Assembly (NCBI RefSeq): GCF_028748185.1
Contig: NZ_CP118164.1
Coordinates: forward strand, 6,659,814 to 6,723,813
Reading direction: 5' to 3'
Source of the DNA: Bremerella sp. P1
GTDB lineage: Bacteria > Planctomycetota > Planctomycetia > Pirellulales > Pirellulaceae
DNA length: 64,000 nucleotides
Under the pieces are notes generated by a model. It was not told where the DNA came from and did not search any database. It saw only the letters and a program-made list of their open reading frames with translations. Below are positions 25,646-33,720 of this stretch, piece after piece (the stretch's first letter is position 1; the number at the start of each line of letters is the position of its first letter). The position numbers were made by a program, and so were the translations under genes.

Positions 25646-26896
25646 ATGGCGAAGACATTTTCTGTTTGGATCGCAAGGCGATATCCAAACGGCCAATCGA
25701 AATCCGGCCGGACACGTTGGAAGACTGAAGCGGTCAAGTTTCAGAAGGAAGTCAACGAAGGCGACCGAGTGATGGTTTTTTGGAAGACTGCTGACGGGAA
25801 GACGGGCGAAAAAATGATGCCCTCACCTTATCGAGCGGGTTTCAAAGAAGCCGCCACGTATCGCGACAAGAAGACAACGGAGTTGGCAACGCTCCAAGAG
25901 GCTGTGCCTGAAGGCAAAACGGCCTGGAAAGCATTCCGAACGGAATTCGAGAAGGACAAACTTCAGGGAACGGGCTCCGAGCGTAAAGCTGATTTAACAG
26001 TCCGCGATTACAACTCACTGTTGAATCGGGTCGAGAGCATTCTCGCTCCTAAATGCGTCGAAGACCTCGACGACAAAGGAGTGGCCAATTTCCGCTCAAA
26101 GTTGATGTCCCAAAAGGCCAAGCAGGCTAAAGATGGAAAATTGAGCCCGGGCTCGATTGCGAAGAACATACGCTACTTAAAGGCCGTTCTTTCCTATGCA
26201 CGCCGCAAGGGCTATCGAGTTGCCAACCATGTTGAGTCTGTAAAGACATGGCCGAGCGATACTCGGTTCTTTCCCGATGAAGCACTGCGAAAGATTTTCG
26301 CCGTCATTGATTCGGCGCAACGTCCGGCATTGGATGCTCCCTATAGTTGCTCTGCATGGTGGGAAGGCTTCCTCTGGATTCAACGCAGCAACGGGCTGAG
26401 ACTTAGCGAGGCACTGAATCTGAAATGGGAAGACGTAAGCTTGGATCAAGCTACATTGCATATTCCGTTTCAGAAGAACGGGCAAGCAACGACTCTGCCT
26501 CTTAGCGAGCAAACTGTTTCTTACCTTCGAAAGCTAGTTGATCTCGGCGAGACTCACGTTTTTCCTACGGGCGGACTTCATGAAAAATCGCTCTACGAAG
26601 AATTTCATCGGCTACAAGCTTTGGCCGGGGTGCATCTTCGATGCCTCCTAGCAAGTCGGGATGCCGACCACGTTTGCACACCATCATGCTCGTTCTTTGG
26701 CTTTCACAGCCTTAGAAAAGCGTTTTGCTCGATAAACGCTCAGAATGGAATGCCGCTAGAGGTCCTGTGTGCGTTAGCAAGACACTCAAGCGTGAGTGTG
26801 ACGCAGAAGTACTACCTCGATGCCGAGGCCCTGAGACTGAATGCCGCAGGCACTCTCGCTGACCCTGTGTTTAACACTGAAGAACCAGCCGCCTAA
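25646..26896 (+). CDS. Tyrosine recombinase integrase of the element
   Basis: A protein of 416 residues. The N-terminal arm-binding region (1-90) is basic. The core-binding domain is at about 95-200 (LTVRDYNSLLNRVESIL, GSIAKNIRYLKAVLSYARRK) and the catalytic domain at about 205-400, with R252 (GLRLSEAL), H354 and R357 (HSLR), H380 (ARHSSVSVT) and the nucleophile Y389 (QKYY). All catalytic residues expected are present, so it looks active. It is transcribed toward the tRNA attachment site 120 bases away, as usual for tRNA-specific integrases. Closest in style to integrases of planctomycete islands and phages. Confidence 0.93.
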   Translation: MAKTFSVWIARRYPNGQSKSGRTRWKTEAVKFQKEVNEGDRVMVFWKTADGKTGEKMMPSPYRAGFKEAATYRDKKTTELATLQEAVPEGKTAWKAFRTEFEKDKLQGTGSERKADLTVRDYNSLLNRVESILAPKCVEDLDDKGVANFRSKLMSQKAKQAKDGKLSPGSIAKNIRYLKAVLSYARRKGYRVANHVESVKTWPSDTRFFPDEALRKIFAVIDSAQRPALDAPYSCSAWWEGFLWIQRSNGLRLSEALNLKWEDVSLDQATLHIPFQKNGQATTLPLSEQTVSYLRKLVDLGETHVFPTGGLHEKSLYEEFHRLQALAGVHLRCLLASRDADHVCTPSCSFFGFHSLRKAFCSINAQNGMPLEVLCALARHSSVSVTQKYYLDAEALRLNAAGTLADPVFNTEEPAA

Positions 26897-26936
26897 GCTC
26901 TGGATTTTCAACGGAGTCAAACTCAACGCCGATTTT

Positions 26937-26958
26937 AGTTTGGTAATAGGTTTGGTTC
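26937..26958 (+). repeat. Two GTTTGGT arm-type repeats at the right end
   Basis: Copies agtttggtaa at 26937 and ggtttggttc at 26949, in the same orientation as the four copies at 7009-7051. The whole string ttttagtttggtaat is shared between the two ends. Confidence 0.55.
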
Positions 26959-27015
26959 TTGAGACAACCTAATCTGCAAATCGCTCTAAATGCCTACTAC
27001 ATCTAAAGTAAAAGA

Positions 27016-27090
<75 letters not shown>

Positions 27091-27355
27091 AAAACTATGC
27101 AGGGCGGGGGTGGGTGTGACTGGCACGCCTTGGCCTCCGCGCTGATCGTTTGAGGACACCTGGGCGGCAAATAGGTGATTTGGAAAGCAATCAGCTCGCT
27201 TACCTACCGCCTGGGTATCGAAGAAACAGTCTACCAATGGCCCGCTTGTTGAGCCATATGGGGCAGTGGGTCTTGGCCACTGCTTTCAATCGCTATTAGG
27301 CCACCACTTTCGTCACGCTTTTTGATTGCTCCTTGGGCAACGGGAACTAGACAGA

Positions 27356-27694
27356 TTACTTTGTACGGGCACGCAGGCGATCCTCAAGCCCTAGCTCGAT
27401 CGCCATGGCGTCTAGTTTGCGGCCGATTTGGCTGTTGGCTAGTTTCTGTGACTCTTTCGCCTTCTTGCGAAGCCCTGAAACGATCGCTTGAATCTCCTCG
27501 ACCTTCTTCAAGCTCATGAACGACGCACAATCGTGCAGGACTTCGTAGACTTTATAGAATTCCTGAGCCAACGACTCGATGTCTTCGGCTTTCAAGGTTT
27601 CTGATCGATTCGCGATTTCCCGACCGCGGCTATCTTTCTGCAGCGGGGAGTCATTGGGCTGGGCTTCGACCTGGCTTTTCTTTTTTGGCGGCAT
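27356..27694 (-). CDS. Hypothetical small basic protein
   Basis: The ATG at 27694 (MPPKKKSQVEAQ) is preferred over a TTG 12 codons upstream. The 112-residue protein has a lysine-rich N-terminus, a polar middle and a helical C-terminal part (about 38-112, IESLAQEFYKVYEVLHDCAS, VEEIQAIVSGLRKKAKESQK). No family is recognised. It is divergent from the ABC-GNAT operon; the gap between holds the palindromic repeats at 27785-27843, so it might encode their binding protein, though no clear HTH is seen. It lies just beyond the tRNA, outside the prophage-like element. Confidence 0.6.
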   Translation of the reverse strand: MPPKKKSQVEAQPNDSPLQKDSRGREIANRSETLKAEDIESLAQEFYKVYEVLHDCASFMSLKKVEEIQAIVSGLRKKAKESQKLANSQIGRKLDAMAIELGLEDRLRARTK

Positions 27695-27781
27695 TTTGGT
27701 GACTGCTTTCGTGGAAAGAGCTTGCGGCAATGCTTCACGCTATCTTACCTGCTTTCTTTCTGAAATATAGCCCATAAGTGT

Positions 27782-27843
27782 TTGACAAAGCGTCACGCTT
27801 TTCATATTATAGACAAAGTGTCACACAAAGCGTCACGCTTTTA
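27782..27843 (+). promoter_or_regulatory. Sigma-70-type promoter overlapped by repeated palindromic operator
   Basis: TTGACA (27782-27787), 17 bases, TATTAT (27805-27810). The spacer holds a 15-base palindrome aaagcgt-c-acgcttt (27787-27801), repeated exactly at 27827-27841 with a half-related copy acaaagtgtcac at 27813. One operator between -35 and -10 and another just after the start site is a strong design for repression. A partial copy (cgtcacgcttttt) lies at 27312. Confidence 0.65.
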
Positions 27844-27964
27844 CAGTATTGATGAACGCGACTCGCAACGACTTTAGACCGGGAGGATGTCTGTGTAATT
27901 CCTAGTCACCAAGCCTAACAACACTGAATTGAAAGACATCGAGCGACGGACCGCTCTCAACCCT

Positions 27965-28013
27965 AGCAGCCGAAACGGATGTTTCTGCGCGCTTGCGCGC
28001 TGGCTGCTTTTTT
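27965..28013 (+). terminator. Rho-independent terminator or attenuator ahead of the operon
   Basis: Outer stem agcagcc/ggctgct (27965-27971 and 28002-28008) enclosing a GC hairpin (gcgc...gcgc), followed by six T. It ends 33 bases before the ATG at 28046. With the promoter at 27782 it would bound a leader RNA of about 197 bases. No gene lies between them, so it acts on the leader itself. Confidence 0.6.
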
Positions 28014-28045
28014 CATGCGCCCGTATCAACTTGCAAAGGAACGTC

Positions 28046-28390
28046 ATGACCGACGCCGTTGAAATTTCGCTCGAACTCGACGAGATCGACACGTCTCGCG
28101 GATGCTTCTGGGCCCAACTCGTGGTTCACGTCGAAGTGACCGGGCGACATATCCTGTCAGCCGCCATCGTGCAGATCGACGTGCTTGACTTTGCGGACGA
28201 TGCGACCGAGGCAGCCGACCTGCCATGCGACCAGCGGCAACTCTGGTGCGAAGACATTGCTGCGGCCGTCCTGTTTGGAGGGCTACTGAACGAGGAACAG
28301 TTACTCGATCAGGCGATCGCCGAGGTCGAAAAATCTGCGTTCTCGCGGGAGGAGTCATTCCGTGAAGAACTGGCTCGCGGCTGCCATTGA
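28046..28390 (+). CDS. Hypothetical acidic protein, operon gene 1
   Basis: The ATG at 28046 (MTDAVEISLELDEID) has a nearby aagga ribosome-binding site. The 114-residue protein is acidic and appears to be alpha-beta, with no signal peptide, membrane helix or recognised motif; two segments, QLWCEDIAAAVLFGGLL and EEQLLDQAIAEVEK, look helical. It begins a run of five plus-strand genes with short or negative spacing. The function is unknown; context with an ABC-GNAT fusion suggests that it belongs to the same system. Confidence 0.6.
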   Translation: MTDAVEISLELDEIDTSRGCFWAQLVVHVEVTGRHILSAAIVQIDVLDFADDATEAADLPCDQRQLWCEDIAAAVLFGGLLNEEQLLDQAIAEVEKSAFSREESFREELARGCH

Positions 28391-28453
28391 AGCGACTTCC
28401 CATTGGCTCTGAACACAATTTCCAACACTTCCCAATCTCTGAAAGCTATTCCC

Positions 28454-28783
28454 ATGACTTCCCGACAACCGTTGAAGACCGGACAGCAGGTGAAGTATCG
28501 CGAGGCGGCCCAGGTCTATCCGGCCACGGTCTGTGGCGACCTGGAAGATGATGTCTACAGCATCGATGTTGATCGTAGCGAGAAGTTCACATCCAGCATT
28601 CCGGCCCATCGGCTGGACATCTACTCCGATGACGATCTTCCCTTCCTGATCGATGACCTCTTCGGCGTTTCGGAAGACGCACTGGCCGAGATTCACCAAC
28701 TCTTGAACCTGGGACCAAGTCCGTTTCAAGATCCTCAGGCGAAAGAGGTCGGTATGAGTTCCGTTGCCACTACTGCCAATTAG
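28454..28783 (+). CDS. Hypothetical protein, operon gene 2
   Basis: The ATG at 28454 (MTSRQPLKTGQQVKYRE) is chosen; the frame opens 17 codons earlier without a ribosome-binding site. It encodes 109 residues: an N-terminal beta-rich part (about 8-55; GQQVKYREAAQVYPATVC, then DDVYSIDVD) that resembles a small barrel, followed by an acidic helical part. No family recognised. It ends 10 bases before the next gene. Confidence 0.55.
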   Translation: MTSRQPLKTGQQVKYREAAQVYPATVCGDLEDDVYSIDVDRSEKFTSSIPAHRLDIYSDDDLPFLIDDLFGVSEDALAEIHQLLNLGPSPFQDPQAKEVGMSSVATTAN

Positions 28784-28793
28784 GAGCCATGCC

Positions 28794-28952
28794 ATGAAGA
28801 CGTCTCCACCAACAGAACAGACATGCGAAACAGGGGCCTGTTGCCCGGAACTGTTTCAGGTAGTGATCCAATGCGACGGCGAGGATCAACAACGTGAACT
28901 TTATGAAGAGATGCAGGAAAGAGGACTACCATGCAAACTGTTGATGCTTTAG
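28794..28952 (+). CDS. Very small hypothetical protein, operon gene 3
   Basis: An ATG at 28794 gives 52 residues (MKTSPPTEQTCETGACCPEL...). It has three cysteines near the start, then a compact beta-alpha-beta pattern (LFQVVIQCDGEDQQRELYEE, ending GLPCKLLML). Its last 22 bases overlap the start of the ABC-GNAT gene in another frame, so the two are translationally coupled. It is too short for a fold call, but the pattern looks like a real domain rather than noise. Confidence 0.5.
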   Translation: MKTSPPTEQTCETGACCPELFQVVIQCDGEDQQRELYEEMQERGLPCKLLML

Positions 28953-30022
28953 TCGAATGTCCGGTGCCGGAGTCATTCCGTGTTCGGCAACTGGCCGGCA
29001 TGTTCGACGTGCCGCTGGAAGACAAACTCACGCGTCACTTTCAGGTTGAGTTGCCGTCGGAAGAAGACAATTGGCAGGTCGGTATGATCGTGGGCGACTC
29101 GGGTAGCGGCAAATCGACCGTGGCCCGAGCCGCCTATGGAAAACGCCTGGTCCAGCGATTCGCTTGGAAGCGCGACCAGGCCTTGATCGACGGGTTCGGA
29201 GCATCACTCTCGACTCGCACCATCACGCATGCGTTGGTAGCGGTTGGTTTGAGTTCGCCGGTTGCCTGGTGCCAGCCATACCACTCGCTCTCGACGGGCC
29301 AACAGTTTCGGGCCGATGTCGCGCGCGGGATGCTCTCGCGGGGAAAACTGATTGCCCTGGACGAGTTCACCAGCGTCGTCGACCGCACGACCGCTCGCTT
29401 TGGTTCGCTGGCAATCCGCCGAGCGATCGATCGTCGGCAGCTTACTAAAAAGTTCGTAGCGGTGACATGTCATCACGACGTGATCGGGTGGCTGCGGCCT
29501 GACTGGGTGCTGGATATGACCAGCGGCAAGCTTACGCGGAGGTGTCTTCGGCAACCGAACGTCGAGCTTTCGATCCACCGCTGCAGCCGCGAGCGATGGC
29601 CCTTGTTTGCGCCGCATCACTATCTCGACGGAAAGCTCAATCCAGCGGCCCGTTGTTACGTAGGCTTAGTCGACGGCCAACCGGCGGTCTTCGCGGCCAC
29701 GCTCAATAACTTCCGCAAGAACCATCTCCGCATATCACGCTTGGTGACCTTGCCAACCTATCAAGGGATTGGCCTGGGCGGGCGAATGCTGGACGAGCTT
29801 TCCAGCTATTTGACCGAGGAGGGAGCCATCTGCATCCATATCAGTGGAAGCCACCCTGCGGTGATCGCCCATTGCAATCGGTCGCCCAGTTGGGAGTTCC
29901 GACAGCTACTAAAAACGGGTCGCCAGCGAAGTGGAATGTATCGCAATAACCCCCACTGGAAAACAAGCACCGGGCGAGCCGTCGCGACGTTTCGCTACGC
30001 CAGTGAGCCCGAACTCAACTAG
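28931..30022 (+). CDS. ABC-type ATPase fused to GNAT acetyltransferase
   Basis: A protein of 363 residues. The N-terminal ABC ATPase is complete: Walker A GDSGSGKST (55-63), signature LSTGQQ (120-125), Walker B LIALDE (140-145, E145), D-loop SVVD and switch H181. It has no membrane partner nearby, so it is a soluble, SMC/ABC-F-like use of the fold. From about 205 a GNAT domain follows, with the acetyl-CoA loop LPTYQGIGLGGRML (274-287) and a helix-strand end (ICIHISGSHPAVIAHC). Mu Mom, a DNA-modifying enzyme, also has a GNAT fold, so nucleic-acid modification is one hypothesis. Domain calls are firm; the substrate is unknown. Confidence 0.85.
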   Translation: MQTVDALVECPVPESFRVRQLAGMFDVPLEDKLTRHFQVELPSEEDNWQVGMIVGDSGSGKSTVARAAYGKRLVQRFAWKRDQALIDGFGASLSTRTITHALVAVGLSSPVAWCQPYHSLSTGQQFRADVARGMLSRGKLIALDEFTSVVDRTTARFGSLAIRRAIDRRQLTKKFVAVTCHHDVIGWLRPDWVLDMTSGKLTRRCLRQPNVELSIHRCSRERWPLFAPHHYLDGKLNPAARCYVGLVDGQPAVFAATLNNFRKNHLRISRLVTLPTYQGIGLGGRMLDELSSYLTEEGAICIHISGSHPAVIAHCNRSPSWEFRQLLKTGRQRSGMYRNNPHWKTSTGRAVATFRYASEPELN

Positions 30023-30065
30023 TCACACACCACACTTCCCAACGCAACGATACAAGGACAGCATC

Positions 30066-30371
30066 ATGCGAGGATATACGAAGACTCCCGACCAGGTTCA
30101 CGCGATCGAAGATGCCTTCGCCGACGGCATGAGCCTGCGAGCCGTGATCCGAAAGTTTCGCGTCGGAACGCAAACGGCCCGAAACATACGCGACGGCGTT
30201 CACCCGCTGCAAAACGACGAGCCCATCTACGAGCGCTGTCCAGGCTGTGGCGGAAAAGTCATCATGCCGTGCATCCTTTGCCGCGTGCGGAAAGTGATGG
30301 CCGAGGAGCGGACGGTTAAGCTGATACAGAAAGATCGACGGCAGGAAGTGGATACAGGGCAGTGGCGGTAA
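30066..30371 (+). CDS. HTH plus zinc-ribbon protein, operon gene 5
   Basis: The ATG at 30066 has an aggac ribosome-binding site, 43 bases after the ABC-GNAT stop. The 101-residue protein has an N-terminal HTH of the Hin/resolvase-tail style (about 8-42: DQVHAIEDAFADGMSLRAVI, GTQTARNIRDG) and a zinc ribbon with two CxxC pairs (CPGCGGKVIMPCILC, about 59-73). It likely binds DNA and may be the operon's regulator, perhaps of the palindromes at 27785-27843. Confidence 0.65.
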   Translation: MRGYTKTPDQVHAIEDAFADGMSLRAVIRKFRVGTQTARNIRDGVHPLQNDEPIYERCPGCGGKVIMPCILCRVRKVMAEERTVKLIQKDRRQEVDTGQWR

Positions 30372-30559
30372 TGAAAGCAGCATCTGAGATAGACCAGAGA
30401 TGACTCATGATCAACGGGGAAGGGATGCATAAGTTTTGACAGGAAAGCGCGTAAGCTCTCGTTGTATGTTACCCTGCACTAAATACAGAGCCGCGGACCA
30501 TGGCGGCTTGAAGTTAAGAATTGGTTCGCCGCGGTCCAATGAATGTTGCCGTTGTGGTA

Positions 30560-31150
30560 ATGAAGATGAGAAGAAACAAGATCGCTTTGCTACTCTTGCT
30601 CATAGCGGCACCCGGTGCTGATGCCGGGGAGCCGTCGACTCCCACATTTCCTGCGGAGATCGTGACAGCCCTCCGGCCGAGCATACCTTCAGGCTGGACC
30701 GTCAAGTCCGATCCTCATTCCATCGTCATTCGCAGGGAACAACAGGTCACCCTTCTCAACCCCATCAGCCTGGCGGCGATGGAAACGGACGACCTCTTAC
30801 GCGAGTTTGGCCTGAAGTCCGACTATCATATCGTTCTTGTTTTCAAAGAACGCATGTCAGACCAGCAATACGCGGAACTGAAGACGCGGCGTGACGCAGC
30901 GATCAAGCGGATTGATGACGATCCACGGATTGACGGGAAGACGAAGTTCGGGATGCTAAACCGAGAGCAGCAGAAACACTGGCTGCCCACGTACTTCAAC
31001 TCACGATACAGCATCTACCTGCATCGAAGCGACTCACCGCCGCTGAAAGTCTACCCTTTGTCAGCAGCGGAGGAGCGGAACCGAATTCTGGAGTCCTTAT
31101 CGAAACTGATGAAGAAATACGAAGACCACAACCAAAACGCGGCCAAGTGA
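30560..31150 (+). CDS. Hypothetical secreted protein
   Basis: The start at 30560 (MKMRRNKIALLLLL) gives the best signal peptide (cleavage near ADA-GEP); ATG codons at 30539 and 30566 are alternatives. It encodes about 196 residues. After export the protein has no recognised domain; it is charged, with a repeated helical stretch (LKTRRDAAIKRIDDDPRIDG) and a tail of lysine-rich helix. Planctomycetes have many such secreted proteins of unknown role. It lies outside the ABC-GNAT operon, 189 bases after it. Confidence 0.6.
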   Translation: MKMRRNKIALLLLLIAAPGADAGEPSTPTFPAEIVTALRPSIPSGWTVKSDPHSIVIRREQQVTLLNPISLAAMETDDLLREFGLKSDYHIVLVFKERMSDQQYAELKTRRDAAIKRIDDDPRIDGKTKFGMLNREQQKHWLPTYFNSRYSIYLHRSDSPPLKVYPLSAAEERNRILESLSKLMKKYEDHNQNAAK

Positions 31151-31180
31151 AACCGGGATACTCATAGATGCCGTAGTGAT

Positions 31181-32179
31181 TCAGTCCACCACCGCTACAT
31201 CGCCGCCGCCTCGCGTGACCAGGGCGTTGAGGGTCTCTTGATCCATCGACTCAGGCAGAAAGCGAACCGAGCCGTCGGCTAGTACGACGTTGGCTCCACC
31301 GCTGTGAAAGCTGTAGATGCCGTTCGAGTTGCTCTCGTTGATCCCTTGCTCGTGCCAGACGACGAGCCACCAGAAGTGTGTGCTGATGCCCCAGGCTGCT
31401 TGGTGGTGATCCATGCCGCGGGTTGGGTCATCGTAGGGGTACGTGTCGACAGGCTCACCTTTGCGGTACCAGTCTGGCCGACCGGCACGTTCGGCCACCA
31501 GGATCGTGCTCGACTGTCCATCGCTTAAGTCGCGAAGCCGGGCCTGGCGGTACTGGTTCTTTCTCGCGGCGGAGAAGTAAGACCTCGGCTCGCCCCACGC
31601 GCCGAACTTGATGTTCTGTAGATCGGTCGTTCCGGAGGGCTTGAAGCTGACGCCCCCGATTACTTCGTAATCACTCCGCGCGGCCGTGCCCACGATGTTC
31701 AGCGTCGGCGTACCATCCTCGGCCGGCGGCGAGAGGATATCAGGCACCACGCGGTTATACGAATGGGATGAAGGACACAAATAGGTCGGCTCGTCCACGT
31801 TAAGCGCCGTCTGGTTGGCCGGATCAGAGGCGAACCGCTCGATATCAACCTGATCGAAAAGAGTGGTCTGCTCGATCTGCGGCAGCAGGACCGTTCGCCA
31901 GCTATGAAAGTGGAACTCATCCAGGGCACTTCGCGGCTGAGGCAGAGGAGTCCCGTTGTAGAGCGACGGTAGCGATCCCTTGGCCGACTCGTGGTTGGCA
32001 ATCCCCAGCACGATCTGCCGGAGGTTGTTCTGGCAGGTGAGCTTCCGACCTGACTCACGAATTGCCTGAACCTCAGGCAGCAGAATCGCCAGCAGCAGCC
32101 CGACGATACCTAGCACGACCACCAGCTCGATCAGGGAGACGCCGCGCCGGTTGTCCGGCATCGTATTGAATCGCCCCAT
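31181..32179 (-). CDS. DUF1559 protein with prepilin-like N-terminus
   Basis: The start at 32179 is chosen (the frame opens 17 codons earlier; 32161 is also possible). Of 332 residues, the type IV prepilin-like start, RRGVSLIELVVVLGIVGLLL, lies at about 12-31, followed by the C-x-N-N-L-R-Q-I pattern of DUF1559. The C-terminal H-x9-DG box is visible as HSGGANVVLADGSVRFL. DUF1559 proteins are hugely expanded in planctomycetes; the N-terminus is processed by a prepilin peptidase and the rest may form extracellular fibres or pseudopilins. Confidence 0.88.
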   Translation of the reverse strand: MGRFNTMPDNRRGVSLIELVVVLGIVGLLLAILLPEVQAIRESGRKLTCQNNLRQIVLGIANHESAKGSLPSLYNGTPLPQPRSALDEFHFHSWRTVLLPQIEQTTLFDQVDIERFASDPANQTALNVDEPTYLCPSSHSYNRVVPDILSPPAEDGTPTLNIVGTAARSDYEVIGGVSFKPSGTTDLQNIKFGAWGEPRSYFSAARKNQYRQARLRDLSDGQSSTILVAERAGRPDWYRKGEPVDTYPYDDPTRGMDHHQAAWGISTHFWWLVVWHEQGINESNSNGIYSFHSGGANVVLADGSVRFLPESMDQETLNALVTRGGGDVAVVD

Positions 32180-32317
32180 GGCATCGCTCCCGCTAGATAT
32201 CGATCCCAGGCTCACTGGACCAGCAAACAAGATTCATCGTAGCAAGCCCATCAGACGCACGCGAACGATTTGTTTGTTTCGATATCAAGCGGCAGGCAAA
32301 CAAGAGTCTTCGTCAAC

Positions 32318-32352
32318 AAAAAAGCGGCGTGACCCTTTCGAGTAACGCCGCT
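32318..32352 (-). terminator. Rho-independent terminator of the NHL gene
   Basis: Arms agcggcgt (32323-32330) and acgccgct (32345-32352) with a run of A at 32318-32323, which is a T run on the minus strand. It lies 27 bases after the stop codon of the NHL-repeat gene. Confidence 0.75.
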
Positions 32353-32378
32353 CCTACACTTCCACTCTTGGCTAACGC

Positions 32379-33431
32379 TTAGCCAACCTTCTTTAGCAGC
32401 GAGACGCGTCCACCGACGACCCACTCGGCCAGGTAGATGTTGCCGTTGGCATCGAAGGTCGCTCCGTGCGGGTGGACGAACTTGCCGTCGACCCACTTGT
32501 CACGGTTTCGGCGAACCTTGCGACCGTTGGCGTTGACCGCTTTGCGCCACGCGGGGTCGTCGTCCAGGTAGGTCAGCACGTTGTTCTCTTTGTCGAGTAG
32601 CGTCAGTCGCGAATCCAATTCGCCCACCAGCATCACGTCGCCGCGCACGTCGAGCGACGATGGATAGACCAGGTTGTCGACGTAGCTCAAGTGCTTGCCA
32701 TCGAGCGTGAAGTACTGCAGGCGATTGTTGGCTCGGTCGGTCACACACAGCGAAGGCTCGCGGCCTGCTCGCGTATCGACGTACAAACCATGAGGACAGT
32801 TCAGCTCGCCAGGCTTCGTACCTCGGCCACCAAAGCTGCGGACCCAGTTGGCATCGGCATCGTACTGATGCACGTAGCTCGAACCATACCCGTCGCCGAC
32901 GTAAAAGCCACCATCGGCTGCCAGGGCGATGTTGGTAGGGCAATACTTGTTGGCGGCTGGGTACTTGCCGGACTCGGTGGGGAAACCTTTCGTCCAGACA
33001 ATTTCGCCGGCCAAGTCGAGCTTGGCGATCTGTCGATTCTTCACGTCGCTCAGGTAGAGGAACTCTTGGCCGTTCTCGTTACGAAGGTCGAGCCCGTGAC
33101 CGCCGCCGTGGAACTCTTTACCGAACGAGCGAACATACTTTCCGTCGGCATCGAACACCACAACCGCGTCCATGGGGCCTTTGGCTGGGCTCTGATGGGT
33201 GATGTAGATCAGCCCATCCGCATCGATCGCCACGTCGTGCGTCGCGCCCCATTGGATACTTTCCGGCAACTCGCCCCAATCATGCTGGCACTCGTAGACA
33301 TACTCGCCCGAACCAACACGCAACGCCTTTGAGCCCGATTTGCTATCGGCGTTGAGAAAGAGGGGAGTGGCCGCAACAGTCGCCGCTGCAGCGGAAGCGT
33401 GAAGGAATTGTCGTCGATTGGGAAGCGCCAT
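32379..33431 (-). CDS. Tat-exported NHL-repeat beta-propeller protein
   Basis: A protein of 350 residues. The N-terminus (NRRQFLHASAAAATVAATPL) is a Tat-type signal. The remainder has about six repeated blades of the NHL type, each with a G-x-x-x-V/I-D form, for example VAIDADGLIYITHQ, VFDADGKYVRSFG, IALAADGGFYVGDGYG, GELNCPHGLYVDTRAG and GATFDANGNIYLAEWV. It is similar to the lyase-like domain of peptidyl-glycine alpha-amidating enzymes, but this lacks proof of enzymatic use. Common among planctomycete secreted proteins near sulfatases and heme proteins. Here it follows the DUF1559 gene on the same strand, with its own terminator. Confidence 0.88.
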   Translation of the reverse strand: MALPNRRQFLHASAAAATVAATPLFLNADSKSGSKALRVGSGEYVYECQHDWGELPESIQWGATHDVAIDADGLIYITHQSPAKGPMDAVVVFDADGKYVRSFGKEFHGGGHGLDLRNENGQEFLYLSDVKNRQIAKLDLAGEIVWTKGFPTESGKYPAANKYCPTNIALAADGGFYVGDGYGSSYVHQYDADANWVRSFGGRGTKPGELNCPHGLYVDTRAGREPSLCVTDRANNRLQYFTLDGKHLSYVDNLVYPSSLDVRGDVMLVGELDSRLTLLDKENNVLTYLDDDPAWRKAVNANGRKVRRNRDKWVDGKFVHPHGATFDANGNIYLAEWVVGGRVSLLKKVG

Positions 33432-33659
33432 ATCTCGGTTCTTTTTGCGTAAAAATCCAAATTTATTGGTTTACGGGAATATAGAATGCCCGTACTTGGA
33501 ATTGGATTCTACGCGAACACGCCAGATGCACAATGCCCATTCGCCCGATTTGCGACCCACTTAAAATCGACGCCCTTCGCACCCGATTGTGGTAGACATT
33601 ACCCGCACTAACATCACGGACGCGCGATCCAAGCTCTTTACTTTTAGGACTTTACGAAT

Positions 33660-33675
33660 TGGCATCCCCTTTGCA
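33660..33675 (+). promoter_or_regulatory. Sigma-54-type promoter for the secreted His-rich protein
   Basis: TGGCATCCCCTTTGCA fits the -24/-12 consensus (TGGCAc-N5-TTGCa) with exact spacing. The -12 element ends 45 bases before the ATG at 33721. The match is strong; no activator gene lies nearby. Confidence 0.6.
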
Positions 33676-33720
33676 CTTGCTTAGCGATATTCCAATGCAA
33701 CTCACACAGGAGTAAACGAT

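Noticed and set aside
27785-27843. CRISPR or plasmid iterons
   Set aside because: Few copies, palindromic, and overlapping a near-perfect promoter; operator sites explain them better.
32691-33332. Plus-strand frame over the NHL gene
   Set aside because: Antisense shadow; the minus-strand protein has a Tat signal and regular propeller repeats.
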